Assembly (NCBI GenBank): GCA_900696455.1
Contig: CAADGB010000505.1
Span: 1-57,199 of the forward strand
Reading direction: 5' to 3'
DNA length: 57,199 nt
DNA from: an uncultured delta proteobacterium
GTDB taxonomy: Bacteria; Myxococcota_A; Polyangia; Haliangiales; Haliangiaceae
Shown: piece by piece, positions 31,297 to 42,236 of the stretch
How the letters are laid out: each line of letters starts with the position of its first letter
How positions within the stretch are numbered: position 1 is the first letter of the stretch
Translations under genes and position numbers: made by a program
The notes under the pieces: generated by a model
Told to the model about the DNA's origin: nothing
The model's input: the letters and a program-made list of their open reading frames with translations, nothing else
Databases searched by the model: none

Positions 31297-32801
31297 GGGG
31301 CGAGCTCCTCCAGCAGCTTGTCCAGGCGCAGGCGGGTGATCCGGGCCTGCTCCTCGGCGGCGGTGCGGACCTCGGTGGCGCGGTCGTGGCCGAGGCGGGC
31401 CTCGAGGTCGGCCAGCATCTCGGCGGCGCCGCGGCCGGTCGCGCACACGATGTAGATGAAGCCGTGGCGGTCGGCGTACTCGGCGTTGGCGGCCGCCAGG
31501 CGGGCGCGGAGGTCGTCGTCGGCGGCGGCGGTGGAGGCCTGCTCGCCGCCGGCCCAGGCACCGTGTCCGGCGGCCGGACGATCGCCGATGCGGGGGTGGG
31601 CGGCGAAGGCCTCGAGCCAGGCCGCCTCGTCGAGCGACCACCACAGGGCCTCGCCGGCGCGCGCCAGCGCGGCCCGATCCTCGAACGGCCGCCGCGCCGC
31701 CATCGCCGCCGCCCAGGCCGCGCTGCCGCAGCAGCGCAGGAACGCGGCGGTGGCGGCCGCGAGGTCGAGGCCGTCGAGCGCGATCAGCCCGGGCGGGCGC
31801 GGGCGGTGGGGGCGGCCCCACAGCCGCAGGCGGGCGACCCCGCCGTCGGGGAAGACCGACAGCCGCACCCGGCCGACCGGACCGATCCGGCGCAGCTCGC
31901 CGGCGAAGACGTGGCGGGTGTGGGGCTGCACCGGCGTGGCCAGGAGCGGGCGCCAGGCGCCGCCGACCTCGCCCTCGAGGGTCGCCGTGCCCGGCGCGTT
32001 GCCCTTGAAGTGCGAGGTGTCGAGCTCGACGCGCTCGATCGTCCCGGTGGTGGCCAGGCGCACGATCGCCCAGTCGTTGCCGGGGCCCCGCCGGCGCCGG
32101 GTCTCCCAGCCGTCGGCCATCGACCGCGACGGGCCGGGCTTGATCAGGTTGTTGCGCGAGCCGAAGAACATGTCGCTGCACGCCTCGACCCAGCCGCCGT
32201 GCTCGAGAGCGGCGAGGTCGAGCTCGGCCGGGGCCTCGCCGGCGCCGGCGGCCCAGCGCGGCACGACCTCGCCGTGGACGCGGAGGCGGGCGACGCCGCC
32301 GTCGGGGAAGATGGTGAGGCGGAGGTGGGTGACGCGGCGGGCGCCGGCGACGGCGAAGGTGTTGCGGTGGTCGCCGCGCAGCGCGCTCCGCGGCAGGAGC
32401 TCGAACCACGGCGCGTCCCCGAGCGCGGCCAGATCCAGCGGGGTGTCGAGCTCGCAGGCCTCGATCGCGCACTCGGCCGGGTAGTTGCCGCGGAAGTACG
32501 CGGTGTCGACGCCGACCCCGCGCACCACGCCGGGCAGGCCGAGGCGGACGACGCACCAGTCGGCTCCGGGCTCGCGCCGGCGCCGGGTCTCCCAGCCGTC
32601 CATCCACTTGCCGCGATCGGTGTAGGCGTGCTCCTTCCACACCGCGGCGTGGGCGCGCAGGAGGTTCTCCTTCTCGGCGAAGAACTCGTCGTTGCACAGG
32701 AGCGCGGCGCCGCCCACGTCCTCGCCCGCGAGGTCGGGCAGGTCGAGGAAGGCGGCGGGCCGGGTGTCGGGGGCGTCGGGGGTGTCGGGGGCGTGGGTCA
32801 T
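31293..32801 (-). CDS. Allantoicase fused to OHCU decarboxylase (Alc-UraD)
   Basis: The 502-aa bifunctional protein. Residues about 1-335 are allantoicase, with its two internal repeats each carrying a KWMDGWETRRRR- or SMADGWETRRRR-type segment, a DWxxVRL strand and a DTAYFRGN/DTSHFKGN loop; it splits allantoate to ureidoglycolate and urea. Residues about 340-502 are UraD (OHCU decarboxylase): AHPRIGDRP with the catalytic His, EQAST, RHGFIYIVCATGRG and a final helix EEQARITRLRLDKLLEEL. The two act at different steps of one pathway. No stop or frameshift separates them. It starts at ATG 32801, 57 bp after the allB stop, and overlaps uraH by 4 bp. Confidence 0.92.
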   Translation of the reverse strand: MTHAPDTPDAPDTRPAAFLDLPDLAGEDVGGAALLCNDEFFAEKENLLRAHAAVWKEHAYTDRGKWMDGWETRRRREPGADWCVVRLGLPGVVRGVGVDTAYFRGNYPAECAIEACELDTPLDLAALGDAPWFELLPRSALRGDHRNTFAVAGARRVTHLRLTIFPDGGVARLRVHGEVVPRWAAGAGEAPAELDLAALEHGGWVEACSDMFFGSRNNLIKPGPSRSMADGWETRRRRGPGNDWAIVRLATTGTIERVELDTSHFKGNAPGTATLEGEVGGAWRPLLATPVQPHTRHVFAGELRRIGPVGRVRLSVFPDGGVARLRLWGRPHRPRPPGLIALDGLDLAAATAAFLRCCGSAAWAAAMAARRPFEDRAALARAGEALWWSLDEAAWLEAFAAHPRIGDRPAAGHGAWAGGEQASTAAADDDLRARLAAANAEYADRHGFIYIVCATGRGAAEMLADLEARLGHDRATEVRTAAEEQARITRLRLDKLLEELAP

Positions 32802-32858
32802 CGCGCGAGCTCGTCCGATCTCGTCGCGGCGGTGGCCGCGGGCGGTGGGGTGGCGGGA

Positions 32859-34208
32859 TCAGATCAGGGCGCCGAGGCCGTCGGCGGGGTCGGCGCCGTC
32901 GAAGACGAGCTGGCCGCGCAGGTAGGTGGCGTGGACGCGGCCGACCAGCTCGGCGCCGGCGTACGGCGTGACGGCGTGGCGGTGGCGGACCAGCGCCGGG
33001 GTCACGGTCACCGCCTCGTCGTCGCCGAGCACGCACAGGTCGGCGTCGGCGCCCGCCGCGATCGCGCCCTTCGTGCCGGTGAGCCCCGCCAGCCGCGCCG
33101 GCGCCGCGCACATCCAGCGCGCGACGTCGACCAGGGTGTGGCCGCGGCGGCGGGCCTCGGTCCACACCACGGGCAGGGCGAGCTGGAGCCCGGCGATGCC
33201 GCCCCACGCCGCCACGAAATCGCCGGCCTCGAGCCGCTTGAGGCCGGGCGCGCACGGCGAGTGATCCGAGGCCACCAGATCGAGGACGCCCTCGGCCAGC
33301 GCCTGCCACAGCGCCTCGCGGTTGGCCTCCTCGCGGATCGGCGGCGCGCACTTGAAGGCGGTGGCGCCGTCGGGGATGGTCTCGGCGGCGAAGCGCAGGT
33401 AGTGGGGACAGGTCTCGACGGTGAGCGGCAGGCCCTCGCCGCGGGCCGCGCGCAGGAGCGGCAGCGCGCTGGCCGCCGAGTGATGGACGACGTGGGTGCG
33501 GGCGCCGGTGTCGCGACACAGCCGGGTGACCAGCGCGATCGCCTCCTCCTCGGCCGCCGGCGGGCGGCTGGCCAGGTAGGTGGCGTAGCGGCGCGGGTCG
33601 GCGCCGGCGAGGGCCGCGGCGGCGCGCTCGATGGGCCCGGCGACCTCGGCGTGGACCAGGAGCGGCGCACCCAGCGCGGCCAGCCGCGCCATCGCCGGGC
33701 GCAGCTCGGGCTCGCCGACCCAGCCGAACTCGTCGACGCCGGACTCGACCAGGAAGCACTTGAAGCCGCGCACCCCGTCCGCGACCATGCCGGCGAGCTC
33801 GTCGAGGTTGCCGGGCACCACGCCGCCCCAGAAGCCGACGTCGACCGAGACCTGACCGCGCGCGGCGGCGCGCTTGGCGGCCAGCGCCTCGCGGGTGGTG
33901 GTGGCCGGGATCGAGTTGAGGGGCATGTCGACCAGCGTGGTCGTGCCGCCGGCGGCGGCGGCGCGGGTCGCGGTGGCGAAGCCCTCCCACTCGGTGCGGC
34001 CGGGCTCGTCGACGTGGACGTGGGTGTCGCCGACGCCGGGCAGGATCGCGAGGGCGTCGCGATCGTCGAGGCGGGCGCCGGCCGGGACCTCGTCCCACGC
34101 CGCCACCCGCGCGATCGTGCCGCCGGCGACGTGGATCGCGGCCGGGACGACCCCGGCGGGGGTGACCACCCGCCGCGAGCGCACGACCAGCTCGACGGCG
34201 GCGGTCAT
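32859..34208 (-). CDS. allB: Allantoinase
   Basis: It opens the hydantoin ring of allantoin to allantoate. The 449-aa cyclic amidohydrolase has the binuclear metal site: PGVGDTHVHVDEPGRTEWEGF, the carboxylated Lys in VRGFKCFL, HAE, VHHSAASA and ASDHSPCAP. TTTLVDMPLNSIPATT is allantoinase-like rather than hydantoinase-like. ATG 34208 overlaps the puuD stop (ATGA). In the hydantoinase/dihydroorotase superfamily the context (PuuD, Alc, UraH) settles the substrate. Confidence 0.95.
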   Translation of the reverse strand: MTAAVELVVRSRRVVTPAGVVPAAIHVAGGTIARVAAWDEVPAGARLDDRDALAILPGVGDTHVHVDEPGRTEWEGFATATRAAAAGGTTTLVDMPLNSIPATTTREALAAKRAAARGQVSVDVGFWGGVVPGNLDELAGMVADGVRGFKCFLVESGVDEFGWVGEPELRPAMARLAALGAPLLVHAEVAGPIERAAAALAGADPRRYATYLASRPPAAEEEAIALVTRLCRDTGARTHVVHHSAASALPLLRAARGEGLPLTVETCPHYLRFAAETIPDGATAFKCAPPIREEANREALWQALAEGVLDLVASDHSPCAPGLKRLEAGDFVAAWGGIAGLQLALPVVWTEARRRGHTLVDVARWMCAAPARLAGLTGTKGAIAAGADADLCVLGDDEAVTVTPALVRHRHAVTPYAGAELVGRVHATYLRGQLVFDGADPADGLGALI

Positions 34209-35395
34209 CGCAGCTTCGCTCCGCCGTCGACCCACTTGCCGAGCTCGGCCCGCTCGGCGTCGGTCATCTGGGTGCGGTTGAGGAACGGCATCGTCTTGTT
34301 GACCACCGCCCGGTCCTTGATGCGCGCCGCCATCGCCCCGATGCGCTCGGGGGTGTCGAAGACGATGTTGCCGGGCGCCACCGGGAACTGCGGGTCGCTG
34401 TTCTGCGCGCTGTGGCACGCCGCGCAGCGGGCCTGGATGATCTCGGACGCCCGCGCGAAGCCGACCTCGCCCTCGATCGTCACCGCCGGGGCCTCGCGGA
34501 TGCGGGTGACGATCATCGTGCCGGCCAGGCCGATCACCGCCATGGCCAGGGCCGGGAACAGCCACGCCTTGCCGGCGTAGCGCACGTTCATGAAGTGGCG
34601 CACGCCGGCGCCGCCGATCATCAGGGCCGCCAGCACCAGCCAGTTGAGGTGGTGGCCGTAGGTCGACGGGAAGTGGTTCGAGATCATGATGAAGAGCAGC
34701 GGGAAGGTCAGGTAGTTGTTGTGGATCGAGCGCTGCTTGGCGCGCAGCGACAGGGTCGCGTCCTGCTCCTGGCCGGCCCGGGTGGCGGCGATCAGCTCCT
34801 TCTGCGACGGCAGGATCCGCATCCAGACGTTGCCGGTCATGAGGGTGCCGATCATGACGCCGGTCTGGACGTAGGCGGCGCGGCCCGAGAACAGGAGCGT
34901 GAAGCCGTAGGCGGCGCCGAACAGGAGCGCGAACGACAGCGCCGTCGCCAGCGCCGGCGTCCGCCGCCCGACCGTCGTCCACACGAGGTCGTAGGCGAGC
35001 CACGCCGCCACCAGCGTGCCGACCGACAGGCCGATGGCCTCGGCCTGCGACATCGCCCGCACCGACGGGTCGATGAGGAAGGCGGCGTCGTTCAGGTAGT
35101 AGACGACGACCAGCAGGCAGATGCCGGTGAGCCAGGTCAGGAAGTTCTGCCACTTGAACCAGTGGAGCTGGTCGGGGAGCTGGCCGGGCTCGAGGAGCTT
35201 CTTCTCGACCTCGTAGAACGCCCCCGAGTGGACCATGAAGACCTTGCCCTGCGACAGCCGGTGGGCGGGGTCGGCGGGCGGCGCGATCAGGTTGCGATCG
35301 AGCCAGTTGAACAGCATCGAGTTGCCGATCCACATGATCCCCGCGATCAGGTGGGCCCAGCGGAAGACGACGTCCAGCAGCTCGTTGGCCTGCAT
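34205..35395 (-). CDS. puuD: Membrane urate oxidase (urate hydroxylase) with cytochrome c domain
   Basis: It oxidises urate to 5-hydroxyisourate, passing electrons to the respiratory chain instead of making H2O2 as cofactor-free uricase does. The 396-aa protein has about eight transmembrane helices in the urate hydroxylase domain (WAHLIAGIMWIGNSMLFNWLDR, FKWQNFLTWLTGICLLVVVYYL, SIHNNYLTFPLLFIMISNHFP) and a C-terminal class I cytochrome c domain with the haem motif CAACH and a later Met (TMPFLNRTQMT). TATACT lies 6 nt before ATG 35395, so the mRNA of this operon is probably leaderless. It heads the puuD-allB-alc/uraD-uraH operon. Confidence 0.94.
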   Translation of the reverse strand: MQANELLDVVFRWAHLIAGIMWIGNSMLFNWLDRNLIAPPADPAHRLSQGKVFMVHSGAFYEVEKKLLEPGQLPDQLHWFKWQNFLTWLTGICLLVVVYYLNDAAFLIDPSVRAMSQAEAIGLSVGTLVAAWLAYDLVWTTVGRRTPALATALSFALLFGAAYGFTLLFSGRAAYVQTGVMIGTLMTGNVWMRILPSQKELIAATRAGQEQDATLSLRAKQRSIHNNYLTFPLLFIMISNHFPSTYGHHLNWLVLAALMIGGAGVRHFMNVRYAGKAWLFPALAMAVIGLAGTMIVTRIREAPAVTIEGEVGFARASEIIQARCAACHSAQNSDPQFPVAPGNIVFDTPERIGAMAARIKDRAVVNKTMPFLNRTQMTDAERAELGKWVDGGAKLR

Positions 35396-35401
35396 CGGCG
35401 C

Positions 35402-35407
35402 AGTATA
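35402..35407 (-). promoter_or_regulatory. -10 box of the urate operon
   Basis: TATACT on the minus strand, 6 nt before the puuD ATG, in a 28-bp gap after the preceding gene's stop. The expected start point falls on the ATG, giving a leaderless transcript. No good -35 was found, since it would lie in the coding tail upstream. Confidence 0.5.
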
Positions 35408-35423
35408 GGGAAGGCCGCGCGGG

Positions 35424-35930
35424 TCAGGCGCCGCCGCCGCAGGGATCGTCGGGCGGCGGCGGGGCCGGCGACCGCGGCGCGCCGGCCGGGGGCGGAGGCG
35501 CGGCGGTCGGCGCCGCGTCGTCGGCCTCGCCGCCGCGCATCATGCGCTCGAGCACGCGATCGATCTCGGCCTCCACCGCCGCGCGCTGGGCGGCGGTGAG
35601 CGTCGACTCGCACGCGGTCAGGCCGGCCTCGTCGCCCGCGTCGCTGAAGCACGCGAGCGCGTCGGCGGGCCAGCCGTCGGCGTCGCAGCGGGTGACGAGG
35701 AGCTGGCGCAGCTCGGCGTCGGCGCCCGCCACCGGCGCCTCGGTGGCGGCGAGCACGGTCAGCACGTGCTCGGTCATCGACGCGCAGGTGGGCGGACCGG
35801 AGGCCGCCGCGGTCGGCGCGGTCGCACCACCGCGGGAGGTCGCGCCGCCGCCGCAGGCGACGAGCGCGGTGGCGAGGCCGGCGACGAGGCCGGCGGCCAG
35901 GGAGGCGGGCGAGGCGGCGTGGTGGCTCAC
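35424..35930 (-). CDS. Small lipoprotein, unknown function
   Basis: The 168-aa protein begins VSHHAASPASLAAGLVAGLATALVACGGG, a signal peptide with lipobox. The mature part has four Cys (PTCASM, VTRCD, LACFSDAG, LTACEST), spaced as in small TPR-like or calmodulin-like domains, and a Pro-rich C-terminal tail ending DDPCGGGA. GTG 35930 is the most sensible start; earlier in-frame starts add non-signal sequence. Similar lipoproteins with LACFxxAxD-type Cys pairs are frequent in myxobacteria (recalled). Its promoter faces that of the arsR gene. Confidence 0.65.
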   Translation of the reverse strand: MSHHAASPASLAAGLVAGLATALVACGGGATSRGGATAPTAAASGPPTCASMTEHVLTVLAATEAPVAGADAELRQLLVTRCDADGWPADALACFSDAGDEAGLTACESTLTAAQRAAVEAEIDRVLERMMRGGEADDAAPTAAPPPPAGAPRSPAPPPPDDPCGGGA

Positions 35931-35992
35931 GGCGGCGAGCTTCGCACGAGCCCGGCGCGGGCACGGCCCTGGCGCCGGCCCCGCGTCGCCGC

Positions 35993-36021
35993 TTGACATA
36001 GTTCGATAACTGTCGTACTGA
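35993..36021 (+). promoter_or_regulatory. arsR promoter with embedded operator
   Basis: Perfect -35 TTGACA (35993-35998), 17-bp spacer and TACTGA (36016-36021), 8 nt before ATG 36030 (leaderless). The spacer contains the inverted repeat AGTT-CGAT-AACT (36000-36011), placed to block RNA polymerase, as expected for an autoregulated ArsR-family repressor. Confidence 0.65.
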
Positions 36022-36029
36022 GTCCCGGC

Positions 36030-36347
36030 ATGGGTCAGCCGGACGTCAAGCGCCTCGCCCGCGTGTTCCACGCGCTGTCGAACCCCAACCGGCTCCAGCT
36101 CTTCCTCAACCTGCTGGAGGAGAGCCGCCTCGACCTGGCCAAGGGTCGGGTCCACGACTGCTTCCTGGCCCAGCTCCTCGGCAACCTCAACATCGGCGCT
36201 CCGACGGTGTCGCACCACGTCAAGGAGCTGGCCGACGCCGGCCTCATCGACACCCAGCGGGATGGCAAGCAGCTCGTCTGCTCGGTCAAGCCCGAGGTGA
36301 TCGACGAGATGCGGGCGCTGTTCGCCACCGCCAGCCGCTCGACCTGA
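36030..36347 (+). CDS. ArsR/SmtB-family winged-helix repressor
   Basis: A 105-aa regulator with the ArsR fold: VFHALSNPNRLQLFLNLLEE as the first helices, VHDCFLAQLLGNLNIGAPTVSHHVKELADAGLIDTQRDGKQLVCSVKP as HTH and wing. It has only one Cys (VHDC), so it lacks the classical ELCVCDL metal site and probably senses something else, such as an organic or redox signal. It is followed by a quinone oxidoreductase and a hydrolase, its likely targets. The promoter carries a palindrome in the spacer. Confidence 0.93.
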   Translation: MGQPDVKRLARVFHALSNPNRLQLFLNLLEESRLDLAKGRVHDCFLAQLLGNLNIGAPTVSHHVKELADAGLIDTQRDGKQLVCSVKPEVIDEMRALFATASRST

Positions 36348-36392
36348 GCGCGCGCCCGCCACGCGCCCAGGTCCTCGCCCACGTCCTGATTC

Positions 36393-36416
36393 TTCGACAC
36401 TCATCACATCATCGAA
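36393..36416. promoter_or_regulatory. Candidate second ArsR operator
   Basis: TTCGA (36393-36397) and TCGAA (36412-36416) form an inverted repeat across 14 nt, 17 nt upstream of the oxidoreductase start. The TTCGA half also occurs in the arsR promoter palindrome (36002-36006). Confidence 0.3.
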
Positions 36417-36433
36417 CGAGAGCAAGGCCCACC

Positions 36434-37441
36434 ATGACCACCACCCACCACGAGATCGCGATCGAGAAGTTCGGCGCCGCCCACACCCTCAGCTTCCGCG
36501 ATCGCGCGGCCACCGCGCCCGGCCCGGGCGAGGTCGCCGTCGACGTGAAGTACTCGGGCGTCAACTTCGCCGACGTGCAGATGCGGCTCGGCTTCTACCC
36601 CGACGCGCCGAAGAAGCCGTTCGTGCCCGGCTACGAGATCTCGGGCGTGGTGGCCGAGGTCGGCGCCGGCGTGACCGCGGTCAAGCCCGGCGACGCCGTG
36701 GTCGCCGGCACCTACTTCGGCGGCTACGCCTCGCGTGTCACCGTGCCCGCGACCCAGGTCTTCCCGCTGCCGCGGAACGCCACCCTCGAGACCGGCGCCG
36801 CGCTGCCGGTCAACTACTTCACCGCCCAGCTCGCGCTCCACGACATGGCGCGGGTCCGCGCCGGCGACAAGGTGCTCATCGAGTGCGCCACCGGCGGCGT
36901 CGGCGTGCTCGCCACCCAGATGGCCCGCCACGCCGGCTGCGAGGTCGTGGGCCTCACCACCAGCCCGCACAAGAAGCCGTTCATCGAGGCGCTGGGCGCG
37001 ATCGCCTACACCCGCGACGAGCTCTACGCCGACGAGTCGGTGCGCGGCTTCGACCTCATCATCAACTCGTCGGGCGGCGTCCACATCAACCGGCAGCGGG
37101 CGCGCCTGGGGCTGACCGGGCGCATGGTGTGCCTGGGCATGAGCTCGGGCGTGAAGGACGGCCGCCGCAACTTCGCCCGCATCGCGATCGCCGCGCTGCG
37201 TACGCCGCGCATCTCGGTCCTCAAGCTGTTCGACGCCAACACCGGGATCTACGCGCTCAACGCGCTCCACGTCCTGCGCGATCCGGTCTGGGTCGAGCGC
37301 ATGACCCGCTCCCTGGTCGCCGTCGACGAGCTCGATCTGCGGCCGCACGTCGGCAAGGTCTTCGACGCCCGCGAGGCCGGCGCCGCCCACGCCTTCCTCG
37401 AGACCAAGCAGGCGACCGGCAAGGTGCTGCTGGCGTGGTGA
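36434..37441 (+). CDS. Zinc-independent alcohol dehydrogenase / NADPH:quinone oxidoreductase (MDR family)
   Basis: The 335-aa medium-chain reductase of the quinone oxidoreductase/VAT1-like branch has YSGVNFADVQMRLGFYP and PFVPGYEISGVV at the N-terminus, LPVNYFTAQLALHDMARV, the nucleotide loop CATGGVGVLATQMARHAG, and FDLIINSSGGVHINRQRARLG. The zinc-binding residues of classical ADH are missing. It likely reduces quinones or alpha,beta-unsaturated carbonyls with NADPH. Its stop overlaps the GTG of the hydrolase gene (GTGA). The ArsR gene precedes it. Confidence 0.9.
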   Translation: MTTTHHEIAIEKFGAAHTLSFRDRAATAPGPGEVAVDVKYSGVNFADVQMRLGFYPDAPKKPFVPGYEISGVVAEVGAGVTAVKPGDAVVAGTYFGGYASRVTVPATQVFPLPRNATLETGAALPVNYFTAQLALHDMARVRAGDKVLIECATGGVGVLATQMARHAGCEVVGLTTSPHKKPFIEALGAIAYTRDELYADESVRGFDLIINSSGGVHINRQRARLGLTGRMVCLGMSSGVKDGRRNFARIAIAALRTPRISVLKLFDANTGIYALNALHVLRDPVWVERMTRSLVAVDELDLRPHVGKVFDAREAGAAHAFLETKQATGKVLLAW

Positions 37442-38436
37442 CCAGGGCGTCCACCACGTCGCCCACTGCGCCGCCCGCCGGCGGGCGCCCGGCGCACCTC
37501 GGCCCGCTGCGCCCGTTCACCCGCGGTCGCTTCGCGGAGCTGCCGGAGACGCCGTGGCGTCCCCACCCGTTCGTGGCCGCGCGCCTCGAGCGGGTGCCGG
37601 TGACCACCGCCGAGCTCGGCACGTGCACCGCGGGCGTCCGCACCTACGGCCAGGGCCCGCCGCTCCTGCTGGTCCACGGCCTCATGACCACGAGCTACTC
37701 GTGGCGCTACATGCTCGAGCCGCTGGGCGCGCGCTTCACGCTCTACTTGCCCGACCTGCCCGGCAACGGCGACAGCGATCGGCCGCTCGATCGAGCGTAC
37801 CACCCCGAGGCGCTGGCGGCGTGGCTGGGCGCGCTCATGTCCGAGCTCGGCATCCGCGGCGCGCCGGTCATCGGCAACTCGATGGGCGGCTACCTGTGCA
37901 TGCGCCTGGCGCTGCGCGATCCGGGCGCGATGTCGCGGCTGGTCAACGAGCACTCGCCGGGGGTGCCCGAGGCCCGGCTGTGGGCGCTGGGCGCCGCGCT
38001 GGCGGTGCCGGGCGCGAAGGCGCTCCTGGCGCGGCTGGCTCGCCGCGCGCCCGAGCGCTGGGTCCACCGCAACGTCCACTACTGGGACGAGACGCTCAAG
38101 TCGCGCGAGGAGGCCCGCGTCTACGGCGGCCAGCTCGCCAGCGCGGAGGGCAGCCGGGCCTTCGTCAAGCACCTGGCCGAGACCATGGCGCCCGGCCCGG
38201 TCCGCGGCTTCCACCGCGCGCTGGCGGCGCGCAAGCGGGCCGGCGCGCGCTTCCCGGTGCCCCTGCTCCTGGTCTACGCCGCGCGCGATCCGATGGTGCC
38301 GCCGCGGTTCGGTGACGTCTTCGCCGACCTCGTCCCCGACGCGCGGCTGGTGCGCCTGGACGAGGGCTCGCACTTCGCGCACGTCGACGCGCCCGAGGCC
38401 TTCCTCCCGCCCGTGCTCGAGTTCCTCGCGGCCTGA
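37438..38436 (+). CDS. Alpha/beta hydrolase
   Basis: A 332-aa hydrolase. After about 70 unconserved residues comes the alpha/beta core: PPLLLVHGLMTTSYSWRYML (oxyanion HG), LYLPDLPGNGDSDRP, nucleophile elbow GNSMGG, acid in YAARDPMVPP and catalytic His in DEGSHFAHVDAPEAFL. It is closest in style to haloalkane dehalogenase/epoxide hydrolase or esterase-type enzymes; the substrate is unknown. GTG 37438 overlaps the previous gene by 4 bp, so it forms a coupled pair with the oxidoreductase, probably under ArsR control. Confidence 0.9.
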   Translation: MTRASTTSPTAPPAGGRPAHLGPLRPFTRGRFAELPETPWRPHPFVAARLERVPVTTAELGTCTAGVRTYGQGPPLLLVHGLMTTSYSWRYMLEPLGARFTLYLPDLPGNGDSDRPLDRAYHPEALAAWLGALMSELGIRGAPVIGNSMGGYLCMRLALRDPGAMSRLVNEHSPGVPEARLWALGAALAVPGAKALLARLARRAPERWVHRNVHYWDETLKSREEARVYGGQLASAEGSRAFVKHLAETMAPGPVRGFHRALAARKRAGARFPVPLLLVYAARDPMVPPRFGDVFADLVPDARLVRLDEGSHFAHVDAPEAFLPPVLEFLAA

Positions 38437-38449
38437 GCTCGCCACCTGG

Positions 38450-38455
38450 TAGGGT
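38450..38455 (+). promoter_or_regulatory. -10 box of the kinase-TPR gene
   Basis: TAGGGT lies 6 nt before ATG 38462 in the 25-bp gap after the hydrolase stop. This again is the leaderless arrangement; no clear -35 is seen. Confidence 0.35.
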
Positions 38456-38461
38456 GGGGGC

Positions 38462-41443
<2,982 letters not shown>

Positions 41444-41487
41444 TGGGGTCGGGGAGGAGGTCGACGCCGGCGAGGCCCCGCGCGGTG

Positions 41488-41493
41488 TACGAT
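41488..41493 (+). promoter_or_regulatory. -10 box of the second ECF sigma gene
   Basis: TACGAT lies 6 nt before GTG 41500. This supports GTG 41500 as a leaderless start even though the kinase stop and an ATG (41443) overlap further upstream. Confidence 0.4.
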
Positions 41494-41499
41494 CCGGGC

Positions 41500-42108
41500 G
41501 TGGACGCCGCTGATCGCGCCGAGCTCGAGCGCCTCATCCGCGAGCGGTTCGACGCCGGCGACTTCGCGGCCGCGGCGACCGCCGCCATCCGGGGCTACGG
41601 CCCCGAGCTGTTCGGCTTCCTGATCGGCCTGGCCGGGGACGAGCAGATCGCCTCCGACGCCTTCGCCGCCTTCTGCGCCGATCTGTGGCGCGATCTGCCG
41701 CGCTTCCGCTGGGAGAGCACGTTCCGGACCTGGGCCTACATGATCGCGCGCCACCAGCTCTACCGGGCGTCGCGCGAGCGCGGCCGGCGGCGGCGCGAGG
41801 TGACGCCGTCGGAGTCGCCGGAGGTCGCGGCGCTGGCGGTGCAGATCCGCACCGCCACCCTCGAGCACCTGCGCACCGAGACCAAGGACGCCTTCGCCGA
41901 GCTGCGGGCGCGCCTCGATCCGGACGACCAGATGCTCCTGGTCCTCCGCGTCGACAAGGACCTGGAGTGGCGCGACGTCGCCCGCATCCTCAACGGCGAC
42001 AAGGCGCCGGCCGCGCTCGATCGCGACGCCGCGGCCCTGCGCAAGCGCTTCGAGCGCGTGAAGGGGCGCCTGCGCGATCTGGCCCGCGAGGCCGGGCTGA
42101 TGGAGTAG
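41500..42108 (+). CDS. ECF-type sigma factor lacking the region 2.2 acidic patch
   Basis: The 202-aa sigma-70-like factor. Region 2: YGPELFGFLIGLAGDEQIASDAFAAFCADLWRDLPRFRWESTFRTWAYMIAR. Region 4: LDPDDQMLLVLRVDKDLEWRDVARILNGDK with a following Arg/Lys-rich helix. Aligning on the FRWESTF anchor, the usual DAED of region 2.2 is IASD (residues 50-53) and VQET is FAAF, so most of the acidic RNA-polymerase-binding surface is gone and Ser52 stands in for the Glu. It follows a Ser/Thr kinase directly. An in-frame ATG 41443 that overlaps the kinase stop would add 19 residues and is the alternative start. Confidence 0.85.
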   Translation: MDAADRAELERLIRERFDAGDFAAAATAAIRGYGPELFGFLIGLAGDEQIASDAFAAFCADLWRDLPRFRWESTFRTWAYMIARHQLYRASRERGRRRREVTPSESPEVAALAVQIRTATLEHLRTETKDAFAELRARLDPDDQMLLVLRVDKDLEWRDVARILNGDKAPAALDRDAAALRKRFERVKGRLRDLAREAGLME

Positions 42109-42236
42109 CGCGGGCAGGGCGCGGACGGTCGACCTCCTGGCGAGCACCCCGGGCGCACCGGGTGTGAGCTCGAGCGTGAAACTCGGACTTGTCTGACCGG
42201 CCGGGTTGGTGGACCATTCGCGGCAGGGGAGCCTCC

